A stretch of 64,000 nucleotides of DNA. Origin: Caecitellus pseudoparvulus. Its lineage: Eukaryota > Bigyra: Bicosoecida. The translations under genes and the position numbers were made by a program. Location of the stretch: NCBI GenBank assembly GCA_965644315.1, contig CBFFRQ010000080.1, positions 372,001 through 436,000 on the forward strand, written 5' to 3'. The notes beneath the pieces were generated by a model that saw only the letters and a list, made by a program, of their open reading frames with translations, did no database searches and was not told the origin of the DNA. How positions within the stretch are numbered: position 1 is the first letter of the stretch; the number at the start of each line of letters is the position of its first letter. Below, one piece after another: positions 23,929 to 33,266 of this stretch.

Positions 23929-26218
23929 ATGAAGGTGGTGGGCTTGTTGTCGGGCGGGAAGGACAGCGTGTATGCCTTGGTCCAGGCAGCGGCGCTGGGG
24001 CATGAGGTGGTTGCTGTGGCCAACTTGCGCCCTGTTGAAGACAGCGTGCAGGAGCTGGACAGCCACATGATCCAGACTGTTGGACATAATGCCGTCGTTG
24101 GCATCGCGCAGTGCCTCAACTTGCCCTTGTTCGTGCGGCGGACTGCAGGCAAAGCTGTCTCCGGGTCCTTGCACTACACCGCGTCGGCAGGTGATGAGAC
24201 GGAGGATCTTGCCATGTTGCTGGAAGCAGTTAAACTGAAGTTTTCCGACCTGGGTGGTGTCGTGTCGGGCGCCATTCGCAGCAACTACCAGCGCCTCCGA
24301 GTGGAGGCAGTTTGCCAGCGCCTGGGGCTTCAGTCTCACGCGTGGTTGTGGGAGAGGCGAGAAGAGCGGCTGCTTCATGATATGTGCCGTGACGGCATCA
24401 GGGCTATTTTGCTTAAGATTTCTACAATTGGCCTGAAGCGACAGCATGTCGGCTGCTTTCTGCATGACACGGTAGCCCACTTGCAAGACCTGGTGCGGAT
24501 TTCGGCTCATTTTCCGCAAACACTGCTCTGCTGCTTCACCTGCGATGGCTCCCTTGCAGAACGAAAAATACGAAGTAAATGTGTGCGGGGAAGGCGGAGA
24601 GTTTGAAACGCTGACTCTGGATGCGCCGCTTTTTTCATCTTCTCTACGGGTCACAAAAGAGGTGCTCCACTGCCAGCAGGATGACCCCATCTCCCCTGTG
24701 TACAACTTGGAGGTGGTCGCGTGGGAGGCAGCTCCCAAGGAGTTGACGGCTTGGGAGAGGGGCCTTCAGCAGCATCTGCCTGGCCCAGGCTTCGAGCTCG
24801 TTGAAGCAACTGGTGAGTCTGGAACTCCAGATCAGGCAGGAACCCTGGCTGCTGCGCATGGCCAAGGTTCGGGTGGTGACACGACCGCCCATGCGAACGT
24901 GCACATCGTCAAGGAGGGGACGATGACGTTTGTACGAGCGATTCCGGAAGCGTCGGCTCAGCCACAGTCAGGTGTCCACCAGCTGCGAAGCTGCTTGCAG
25001 GCTTTGGAAGCCGCCCTGCAAGGGGACGGCAGCAGCTTGGCTGATGCCTGCTTTGTGCACATTTTCCTCGCAGACATGGGGAGCTTCGGGGAGATGAACC
25101 GCGAGTACTGCCTTCACTTTCCGGACCAACACCCCCCTTCCAGGTCGTGCGTGGAAGTGGAGCTTCCCTCCCACATGCAGGTGTGCCTCGCAGCGCATGT
25201 GGTGCCTGGCAGTCACTCTGCTGCACTTGCTGGAGACACCGTTTGTAGGACTACCCTGCATGTACGCAGTCTGTCCCAGTGGGCCCCCGTGTGCATTGGC
25301 CCGTACTGTCAAGCCAACGTCACCGGCGGGTACATTCAAGTCGCTGGCCAAATCGCGCTGGTTCCCTCCAACATGGAGCTGTTGGCCGGAGGTCTTGAGG
25401 CGCAAACCCGCTTGGCAGCCTGCAATGCTCGGCGTGTCTTGGTCACGTTGCGGTCCGACTGGCCCATGTGCACCAGCATCTTGGTGTTCGTCAGCTCTGC
25501 CGCCGTGGAGCAGGCAGGGCAGGGCCGCCAAGAAGTCATGTCTGCTGCTCGGGGGTACTTGCTGGATGCGATGCAGAAGGCCATCACTGGCCAGGTCACC
25601 ACTGCCTTGGAGGGCGAAACGGACGCTTGTTCCGGTGCGCCAGTTTCAATGGCGGCAGCTTCAGACGCGGCTGTCAGTGAGGATGCCAGCGCATGGCGCG
25701 AGCTTGCAGAGGAGCCCGTCTTCGACAGCGACTGTTCCGCTTGGACTTTGAGCCGCGGGGCAATTTCTGCCAAGGACGCAGTTTCTGCCGTTTCATCTGT
25801 GCCACTATCGATTGTGCTTGTGCCAAGCCTGCCGCGCGGGGCGTTGATTGAGCTGGAGGTGTGTGCAGCTTCTGCGAGCGCCGCAGCGGAGGAGCCAGCC
25901 TCAGACTGTGCTGGCCAGCGACGCCCCAGCTCTGCCCTCAGTGGGATTGTTGACCATTCTGATGAATGTGGCCGAACTTGCTTCGTGTCTTCATGCGGCA
26001 GGCGTGAGCGACATGTGTGGGTCACTCGCGCAGATGAAGCCGCCGCCGGCTCCGCTGCCGTGTGCAGTGGCCTCGTACGCCGCTTCGTCACGGACGGCGA
26101 TGGTGACAAGGAATCACTTAGTACAGATGCTAGCAGTGTTCTATGCATTCCTGTGTTGGCTGCCCAAGCCCCAGATGGGACCCCTGCTAGTTGCCTGATG
26201 GTGGCTTCCTCATGTTGA
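23929..26218 (+). CDS. DPH6: Diphthine-ammonia ligase with C-terminal RidA-like domains
   Basis: DPH6 amidates diphthine on elongation factor 2, the last step of diphthamide synthesis, using ATP and ammonium. Two exons (23929-24492, 24560-26218) around a 67-bp intron give 740 aa. The N-terminal adenine-nucleotide alpha-hydrolase domain starts MKVVGLLSGGKDSVYAL (PP-loop SGGKDS at 8-13). It continues with IRSNYQRLRVEAVCQRLGL and, just after the intron, VNVCGEGGEFETLTLDAPLF. Two YjgF/RidA-like segments follow (about 310-420 and 440-540), as in fungal and plant DPH6. The last roughly 180 residues are divergent. The intron is required: without it the conserved EGGEFETLTLDAP block is out of frame. 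The stop lies 17 bp from the convergent homeobox gene. Confidence 0.92.
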
Positions 26219-26235
26219 GGCCTGAATCGCGCGCA

Positions 26236-26937
26236 TCAGCCCCTGGAGCGCTTCTTTGCATCTTCAAGAAAGAGGCAGTGTTGAATGACCTCCTCCAGCT
26301 CGCACCGCGCAGGGCGTCTCTCTGTGATAGGGGCCGGGGGTGCCGGTGGGGGTTGCGGGGCCACTCCTGCCTGGAGCTGAACCTTACTTTGTGCCATAGG
26401 AGTCCAGTGGCGTTTTCTCACATTGGTAAAGTAGTTCCTCACTTGCGTCTCCGTCAGACCTGTGCAGGAACGTGCGGATGATGCTCCTTGCCCAGCAGAC
26501 TGCTTGCCAGTCAGCGCGCGTGGCCTACCTGCTGCTTCTGCCAGCGCCCGCTTCTCGGCTTGGCTCGGGTATGGGTTGGGGATGTGGTCAAGGAACCAAT
26601 GCAACAGGATGTCAGTCGATTCGGAGGGCAGGTTGCCTGAACGCATGTGCACCGCGCCTGCATGAAGCAGCGCCTTGAAGTCTGCAACGGTCGCCGAGGT
26701 CGAGCTTCCCGCGACTGCTGCCCCTGAGGTGAGGCCCCCCACAGCAACCTGGCTGAGAGCGGGGAAGCTCGAAGGGGGAGCTCCGTGCAAGGAGTCCTGA
26801 TGTGGCACACATGTCCATCTGAGCTCAGCCCGAGCCTGCCGCACCGCCTCCCTGGCAGGTGCGAGCAAGCGGGCGATGGATACGTCTATCCCGGTGCCTG
26901 TGCCTGTATTCAGTCGTCGTCTAGGGCATGGAGCCAT
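26236..26937 (-). CDS. TALE-class homeodomain protein (HD-A)
   Basis: Two exons (26937-26529, 26459-26236) with a 69-bp intron inside the homeobox give 210 aa. The homeodomain (about 90-160) reads LLHWFLDHIPNPYPSQAEKR, then after the intron LTETQVRNYFTNVRKRHW. The three-residue loop extension with PYP marks it as TALE/KN type. Recognition helix Asn51 is present (FTNVRKR), but the usual Trp48 is Tyr (NYF). Retaining the intron would also stay in frame and put 23 residues between helices 2 and 3. GT-AG ends and homology favour splicing. It is a predicted transcription factor, head-to-head with a second TALE gene across 193 bp. The start ATG at 26937 is the first in frame. Confidence 0.85.
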   Translation of the reverse strand: MAPCPRRRLNTGTGTGIDVSIARLLAPAREAVRQARAELRWTCVPHQDSLHGAPPSSFPALSQVAVGGLTSGAAVAGSSTSATVADFKALLHAGAVHMRSGNLPSESTDILLHWFLDHIPNPYPSQAEKRALAEAAGRPRALTGKQSAGQGASSARSCTGLTETQVRNYFTNVRKRHWTPMAQSKVQLQAGVAPQPPPAPPAPITERRPARCELEEVIQHCLFLEDAKKRSRG

Positions 26938-27130
26938 GGCGTGCCTTTGGGCAAGCACTGGGTAAGCTCCTCACCTGCCTCGCGGCGGCTCATTGTCGAG
27001 AGTCACACAATTTCCGCAACCTTGCACGTGCACGATGAACCTCGCCGCCCGAGCAACAGCGTCGCTTTGCCGCATCTCTGCATCTATTCTTTGATTTCTT
27101 TGTTTTTGCTTGGCTTCCACTTCTCGTGGC
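26938..27130. promoter_or_regulatory. Shared bidirectional promoter of the TALE homeobox pair
   Basis: Only 193 bp separate the two divergent start codons, so the promoters must be shared or interleaved. A perfect copy of the recurrent motif CAATTTCCGC lies at 27008-27017. The HD-B side is T-rich near 27085-27115. Confidence 0.55.
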
Positions 27131-27694
27131 ATGGCCGGCAGCTCCGCTGGGCACCTGCCACACACCTGCGCTGCCTTGAATGCCCTGAGCTGTTTCGGGA
27201 GGGAGCACCACAAGCCAGAGGGTGCTCCGATGGGCAGCTCAGACTTTTTTGCAGCGAGCGCCTGTGTCATTCAGCGGGCAGCACCTGGTCACGATGCACA
27301 GGCTGCCAGCTTGCTGGTTGAAGCTGCCCGAGCGTGGGCGCTTGCGAGTTGGAAGGCTGAGCTGGCCTCAACCCAGGCGCCTCTGGCCCAGGCAGCAGCA
27401 GCCCCGAAGCCGCTGCCAGGCACACAAAGTTCACTGAGGATCGCGACCAAGCGGCGCAGTGCCCTCACATCAGAGTCCAAGACAGTGCTCGAAGAGTGGC
27501 TTGCCCAGCACGTACGCCTGCCGTACCCGACAGAGGAGGAGAAGGCGGTGCTTGCAGCGGAGGCAGGCATTCGCAAGGAACAGGTGACGAATTGGTTCAT
27601 TAACGCAAGGGGCAGGAACACTTGGAAGGATTTGGTGAAGAAGCAAGGCTTGGAGACGTTCCGAGATGAGAGGGGTCGCTGGCACGCTGTGTGA
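27131..27694 (+). CDS. TALE-class homeodomain protein (HD-B)
   Basis: A single exon encodes 187 aa from ATG 27131; ATG 27230 is an alternative. The homeodomain occupies the C-terminal third (about 110-172): RRSALTSESKTVLEEWLAQH, LPYPTEEEKAVLAAEAGI, VTNWFINARGR. The PYP loop and WFINAR recognition helix are canonical TALE features, including Trp48 and Asn51. The N-terminus (about 25-80) is Ala-rich and helical with no KNOX or BELL motif I can see. Its partner HD-A is transcribed away from it across 193 bp, and the two proteins differ strongly, so this is not a recent duplication. TALE proteins commonly heterodimerise; that these two do is inference. The stop lies 16 bp from the convergent 1102-aa gene. 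Confidence 0.88.
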   Translation: MAGSSAGHLPHTCAALNALSCFGREHHKPEGAPMGSSDFFAASACVIQRAAPGHDAQAASLLVEAARAWALASWKAELASTQAPLAQAAAAPKPLPGTQSSLRIATKRRSALTSESKTVLEEWLAQHVRLPYPTEEEKAVLAAEAGIRKEQVTNWFINARGRNTWKDLVKKQGLETFRDERGRWHAV

Positions 27695-27710
27695 CAATGC
27701 ACGGTGGTGC

Positions 27711-30700
27711 CTACATGCAATGCATCACCTGCACAGTGGCTGCCCCCCCCTCTGGCTCCAAAACCAACGGGGAGATCCGGACACAGGAGAACTGCCCCGG
27801 GAACAAGACCCCATCCACTGTGATGTCTAGCAAGCCAGCTGCTCGCGTGGTGCTGCCTGCGATGCTGTTGGGGCAGAGGGTGACGTGGTTCACCACGGTG
27901 CAGTCGGCATGTCTGTCGTGTAGGTCCTGCAACTCCTCTCCGAATCGGGGTGGTGCTGAAGAGTCGCGTGATGCTGAGCGCACTCGCTGTGTCAGCCAGC
28001 TGGAGACAGGGCTGGCATCAGGGAGGCTGGACATGCTCAGCCACGGAGCTGACGGGTCTTGGCACGAGCCGTCCTCTGCAGCCCACACCGCGCCCCCCGC
28101 TACCTCCCGCAACTCATCACCGCCATGGCCCAGCGCCGACTCACAGTGTGCGGTGGGGCCCTGCTCCCGTTCATCACCCGTGGCAATCCCACCCACCTCT
28201 GCCTGGACCGTCGCGGCCCGGGCTGCTCGGGCGGCTAGGTGCCGGACTCGGGGACAGTTGTCCAGGCGGAGGCTGGCGTAGCGCTGGGCTGGCATCTGCA
28301 AGACGGCTGCCTGCCCCCCACCACTGGAAGCCTCCGTGCTGCGCACGCACGCTTGCACACACAGATCAGGCGTCGTCAACGACTGGCCAGTCTGGACAAG
28401 CTGCTTCAATGCTCCCCAGTGGCTGCCCCCTGTGCGCGACTGAGCTTTGGACACAGCGGTCGCCATGCCCAGCTCAACGTAGCAGGTCATGGGAACGATC
28501 ATGTTTGCCGGGCGCCGTGGAGGTGCCAGTGGATCAGACCTGTACCACTTGCCGCTTTGCACGACGCCCTGCGGGGGCTCGTGGAGGCCTGAACCTCTCT
28601 CCTTCTCCGCCACGACACGCCCTCCATCCGGCAGCCCCACCTCGGTGTCAGCGAGCCAGCACTCCACCTGCCACAGGACGACAGGCACACGTGCGCTAGC
28701 ACTGCGAATGTAGGCTTGGAGCAGCTCAGCATGCAGGTGCAGTGGTCCCGTGCTATGCGCAGGGCTGTGCTGGAGGGGAGCGACAGCTGCCAAGCCTGGC
28801 GGTACGCAAGGCATGACACCACAGTCACCCCTGAAAGGCCCATACACGAACCTGCGATACCATGGGTCATTGAAGGCGATGTACTCGGCCAAGGTGCACA
28901 CGGCCTGGGGCTGAGCAGAGGGCATGATGTACACTCGCGTGTCCAGAACCGCGAAGGTGGCAGGCGCCTTGGCCATTGCAGATGCAAGTGCAGCAAAGAC
29001 AACTTGCACCGCCGCATCATCGCCAGCCGCCGCCAAGTGCAAAGTGGGCCTGCAAGCAACGCTAGCCAACTCAGCAGGCTGCAGACCCGTCGCGCTATCG
29101 ACTGTGGCGAAGTGCGAAGGCACAGCAGCAGCTTGGCGTGCCGCAGCAAGAATGCGCTCTTCTTCAGCATGCAGACAAACCAAGTGGCTGGAGCCAAGCA
29201 AGTACGGCCATGGGCTTTCAGGGGGGGAGGCATGCAGGGGGTCGAAAGCAGCAGCGGCAGCCTGCAGTTGCTTCTGCGTTGCATCCTCAGGGTTACTGCC
29301 CTGTGCCTTGGCCCCAGGCGGCGCCCAGAGCTGGGAATGAGCCAGCCCATCCCTGGCCTTGTCAATGCTCGTGAATAGCAGCAACATGTCGGGGATGCCC
29401 ATCCATGAAGGAATACGAAGCTGCCCGGCTCCGCATGCGTCAGGGCGCGGCCCTGACTCGGTTCCAGCGGCTGGCGGTTCACCCCCCGAAGGCTGCAGTC
29501 GAAACCACTCGCTTGAGCACAGGGTAGGTGGGTCTTCGTCCCCACTCGTGCCCATAATGTCGGCGAAGAGGCTGTTCATGAGCACCAGGCGCGCTGTGTG
29601 CTCGTCCAACGCCAGCTGCAACGGGACGGAGGAGGTTCCCAGTGGAAGGGAAGCCGCCGAATTAGCGTACGCCCCACGGCCGAGAGTGGCAAGGTGCTCC
29701 TCATCACTGCACATGCTGTCCGTGTCACTGGCGTCACTGCCCGTGCTTGACTGCGCGGGGTGCACCCCCGCCAGAGTGCCGCCGTGAACAACGCCCAAGG
29801 CTCGCACAGCGTCAAAGCTGCCTGGCGACATGCTGAGGCAAGCTGCAAGCGAAACTGCACACCACTTGGCAAGATTTCCAGGGGATGCAGACTCCAGGGT
29901 CAGCGAGAGGACCCCCGCTGGTGCGTCTGTGTGCAGGGAGAAGGCTGTGAGGATGACGGCCCTTCGCAGGGCAAGGTCCCAGGACAGGCAGGAAGGCACG
30001 CCCTTCGCCCCAGCGCTCATGACTTGCTGCAATTGGAGCCATCCATGGTCTGAGTTGTCAAAGAACAAGAGAGTGCTGCGCTGGCTGTCACTCCACGCTG
30101 CAGTGGCCTCTTCCTCCTCAGCTGGCACTGAGAGGGCCAAGCTTGGGAACTCCCGCAGTAACGCCCGCAAGGCAGCACTGCCCGGTGACAGCTGCTCAGT
30201 AGCCAGAGCAGCGACAAGTGATTGGGCCATGTGGCAGAGGGGCGGAGGTGTGCCAGCCACCAAGGCTACAAGAGGGGGTGTGCACTCGCTGAGGAATGCA
30301 GCATCGGGCACAGGGTGAGCCTCCAGCACCTGCTGCCAAGCATGCAGCCCAAATGCCAACGAAGAGCTACTGAATGCAGGGTGGGGGTCTCTGTAGGCTG
30401 GAGCGTGCAGCACAATGCCGCAGAGGGCGTCGTACAGCGTCTCCAGGTGATGCCCAGCCGCTGCGCTGGACAGGGTGTACGGGAGGGCGAAGGGCACACT
30501 GCCAGAGGACCGCACCGTCTCTTGAAGGTGGTGATCCAGACTAGGTGCTGCGACCACCAGCTGGTTGTCGCAGGCAGAGAGCAGGGTGTACAGCAAGCAC
30601 AGCTGCACGACATCTTCCTCTTGCAACGACACCCTGCGATGCAGCAGCGCAGCCGCCATGGACTCATTTGCGACCCGGCCGAAGCCCCCCTCGGCATCCA

Positions 30701-31088
30701 GGCGTTGCAGCCATCTCTTGATGGTGTGCTGCAAGCTAGTCGTCGCTTTAAGTGGCACTGTCAGCGCAATGTAGATGATGGTACGAACGAGAGCAGCAGC
30801 TTGCTCGGGGGTGCGGATTTCGCTGGCCCACCAATCCAGACACGCCTCGATGAAAACACTGGCGTGCTCTGGGACGACCAGCTGCTTGTGCCACCTGGGG
30901 GGCGATGTGAAGTTTCCTTTCTTGTGCATGGCAATTGCGGGTGTCGTCGCTGCAAGCACTCACAGGCTTGCATGTTGCTGCATGGAGATGCCACTTGGCG
31001 AAGCGGCGTCTGACAGCAGTTGCTTGAACTTCTCCGCGCGCTGCTGAGTCTCATGGATGCCAAGGGTCTTGGCTGCCTTGTCCGACAT
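27711..31088 (-). CDS. Unrecognised 1102-aa protein
   Basis: Two exons (31088-30964, 30894-27711) around a 69-bp GTGAGT intron give 1102 aa starting MSDKAAKTLGIHETQQ. The N-terminal 450 residues are mainly helical and could be a solenoid (for example HHLETLYDALCGIVLHAP and CHMAQSLVAALATEQL). The middle is acidic and low-complexity. The C-terminal third looks beta-rich (VVLWQVECWLADTEVGL, MIVPMTCYVELGM, LLDITVDGVLFPGQFSCVRI), like an appendage or beta-sandwich domain. A solenoid followed by a beta-sandwich recalls adaptor-complex large subunits, but I see no diagnostic motif. No signal peptide or membrane helix is evident. The last codons overlap the 3' flank of HD-B. Confidence 0.7.
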
Positions 31089-31518
31089 GCTGCGTACTTG
31101 GCTGCGGCCCTCCACACCAGTTTGCTTGGCTGCACCCAGCGTCCAGCTTGCAGGGAAGGCTGTCGCGGCGACACACCCGAGCGACTGCGAGCAACCTGCT
31201 CAGAGACTGAAACAGAGAGACAAAAAGGGTGCCCAAGCTTCCCAGTGCGGTGCGGCAATGTCCCTCGCATGGGGCCCGAATTGTTGCAAACTTCATGGTT
31301 CGTCCAGCACGGCGCAACGCCTCTCGCCACGACAGTGGGGGGGGTAGGTGGGGCTGCTGCGCCGAGCACCTCGCATCCCAGAGCCACAAAAAACTCACTG
31401 TCAACGCATTGGAGCGTGCACCGCACTTCACCCTTCAGGTGCGATCTGGGCAGCACGCTAGTGAGGACGAGGTGCGCTGTGCACTGGTTGGGAATCCAAT
31501 TTCCGCACTGCGTTCAGC
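31089..31518. promoter_or_regulatory. Divergent promoter region upstream of CDKAL1
   Basis: These 430 bp separate two divergent starts, with no supported coding content. CAATTTCCGC lies at 31497-31506, 12 bp before the CDKAL1 ATG. A TTCAG just before the ATG could be the acceptor of a 5'-UTR intron whose donor I cannot place. Confidence 0.45.
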
Positions 31519-33249
31519 ATGGCTTCTCCCGTCAAGGACACGACTTGCGCGAGCGCAGACGACGGGGACTTGGAGGACTTCGCCATTGCAGCTGATGCCA
31601 CTCCCCAAGACAGTTCTAGGGGCGCCTTGTGTGGTGTTGTGCAGCTGAAGCCACGTGCAGCCAGCAAGCGTGGCGAAGCAAGCCAGGACGAGCTGGCGGA
31701 TGCAGCAGCAGAGGGAGTGCCCGGTGTCGGCAAAGTGTTCGTGCGAACATGGGGCTGCAGTCACAATGTGTCTGACTCCGAGTACATGGCAGGTGCGCTG
31801 GAGGCGTACGGTTACGTCGTCACCGACAACGAGGAAGACATGCTGTCTTCTGACTGCGCCGTGCTGAACAGCTGCACTGTGAAGGGGCCCTCGCAGCAGG
31901 CGTTCATGAACCTGGTGAAGAAGTGCCAGGCAGGCGGAGTGCCGTTGGTCGTGGCAGGGTGTGTGCCCCAGGGCCAGCGCGACATGCCTGAGCTGTCCAA
32001 CGTGTCCATCATCGGCACGCAGCAAATCGACCGCGTGACGGAAGCTGTGGAGCAGACTCTGGCTGGGAACACCGTGCGACTGCTGAGCAAGGCCACACTC
32101 CCGCGTCTGGACATGCCCAAGGTGAGGCGAAACCCGTTGGTGGAGATCATCCCCCTGTCCACGGGCTGCCTGGGCAGCTGCACGTACTGCAAGACGCGGC
32201 ATGCGCGGGGGGTGCTGGGCAGCTATGACCCCGACGCCATCGTGGCGCGCGCCGCAGCAGCGGTGAAGGATGGCGTGCAAGAAATCTGGTTGAGTTCGGA
32301 GGACACGGGGGCATACGGGCGGGACATCGGGACGTCTTTGGTGGCCCTCCTGCGGCGCATTTTGGAGGTGCTGCCACAGGACGCCTCCACCATGCTGCGC
32401 GTGGGCATGACGAACCCGCCCTTCATCCTGCAGCAGCTGTACGCACTTGCCAGCATCCTGAACGACCACCGAGTGTTCAAGTTCCTGCACATGCCCGTGC
32501 AGTCCGGCTCCAACGCTGTCCTGCACGCCATGCGCCGGGAGTACACGGTGCAGGAGTTTGAGCGGGTGGTCACCTTCCTCAAGCGCAAGGTGCCGGGCAT
32601 CTACATCGCCACAGACATCATCTGCGGCTTCCCCGGCGAAACAGAGGCTGACTTCGAGGAGACCCTGGCCCTGGTGGCCCGCCACCAGTTCGTGTCCCTG
32701 AACATCTCCCAGTTCTACGCGCGCCCCGGCACGCCAGCTGCCCGCATGAAGCAGCTGGGCAGCCATATCAAGAAGGACCGGTCCAGGCGCCTGACGGCAC
32801 TCATTCGTGGCTTCAACCGCCACGAGCATTTGAGGGGGAGCGTGCAGCATGTGTGGGTGGGGCAGGAAGTATCCCCTGACGGCCGGGCTGTCGGACACAC
32901 GGCTTGCTACGTGAAGGTGCTGTTGCCCTCAGACCCAAGCCAGGTCGGCAAGCGGGTGGTGGCTCGCATCACAGGTGTGTCCACATGGCATGTGGACGCA
33001 GTGCCTCTGGCAGCCTCCGAGGTGGCAGCGCTGGGAGACGCAGCAGTGACCGTTGCCCCCAACGCCCCCCTCAAAGCAAGTCGGCCTAGCAAGGGCACGC
33101 CGGCCACCCCCACGCTCAGCAGCACCAACACCCCGGCAGCCCCAAAGTGGTCCCTGACGGCCTTCAACGCGCTGCTCTTGGCTTGCGTCTTTCTGGCTGT
33201 CGCACGGCTGGTGCTGCAGCAACTGGCAGCACCTGCCGCCACAGCCTGA
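31519..33249 (+). CDS. CDKAL1: CDKAL1-type tRNA(Lys) methylthiotransferase
   Basis: This radical-SAM enzyme converts t6A37 of tRNA-Lys to ms2t6A. The single exon encodes 576 aa. The N-terminal MTTase domain has its three cluster cysteines (RTWGCSHNVSDSEY, VLNSCTVKG, VVAGCVPQ). The radical-SAM site is GCLGSCTYCKTRHARG (CxxxCxxC). Later family motifs are WLSSEDTGAYGRDIG, RVGMTNPPF, FKFLHMPVQSGSNAVL and DIICGFPGETEADF, then a TRAM region. A hydrophobic C-terminal helix (about 545-567, ALLLACVFLAVARLVLQQL) matches the tail anchor that places CDKAL1 on the ER membrane. Length is close to human CDKAL1 (579 aa). It is convergent with the next gene at 17 bp, with ATGCAT in the gap. Confidence 0.95.
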   Translation: MASPVKDTTCASADDGDLEDFAIAADATPQDSSRGALCGVVQLKPRAASKRGEASQDELADAAAEGVPGVGKVFVRTWGCSHNVSDSEYMAGALEAYGYVVTDNEEDMLSSDCAVLNSCTVKGPSQQAFMNLVKKCQAGGVPLVVAGCVPQGQRDMPELSNVSIIGTQQIDRVTEAVEQTLAGNTVRLLSKATLPRLDMPKVRRNPLVEIIPLSTGCLGSCTYCKTRHARGVLGSYDPDAIVARAAAAVKDGVQEIWLSSEDTGAYGRDIGTSLVALLRRILEVLPQDASTMLRVGMTNPPFILQQLYALASILNDHRVFKFLHMPVQSGSNAVLHAMRREYTVQEFERVVTFLKRKVPGIYIATDIICGFPGETEADFEETLALVARHQFVSLNISQFYARPGTPAARMKQLGSHIKKDRSRRLTALIRGFNRHEHLRGSVQHVWVGQEVSPDGRAVGHTACYVKVLLPSDPSQVGKRVVARITGVSTWHVDAVPLAASEVAALGDAAVTVAPNAPLKASRPSKGTPATPTLSSTNTPAAPKWSLTAFNALLLACVFLAVARLVLQQLAAPAATA

Positions 33250-33266
33250 GGCAGGGAATGCATTTG

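Noticed and set aside
26460-26528. A 23-residue insertion between helices 2 and 3 of the HD-A homeodomain
   Set aside because: The 69-bp segment has GT-AG ends like its neighbours' introns, and removing it restores the family alignment exactly. It is an in-frame intron rather than an insertion.
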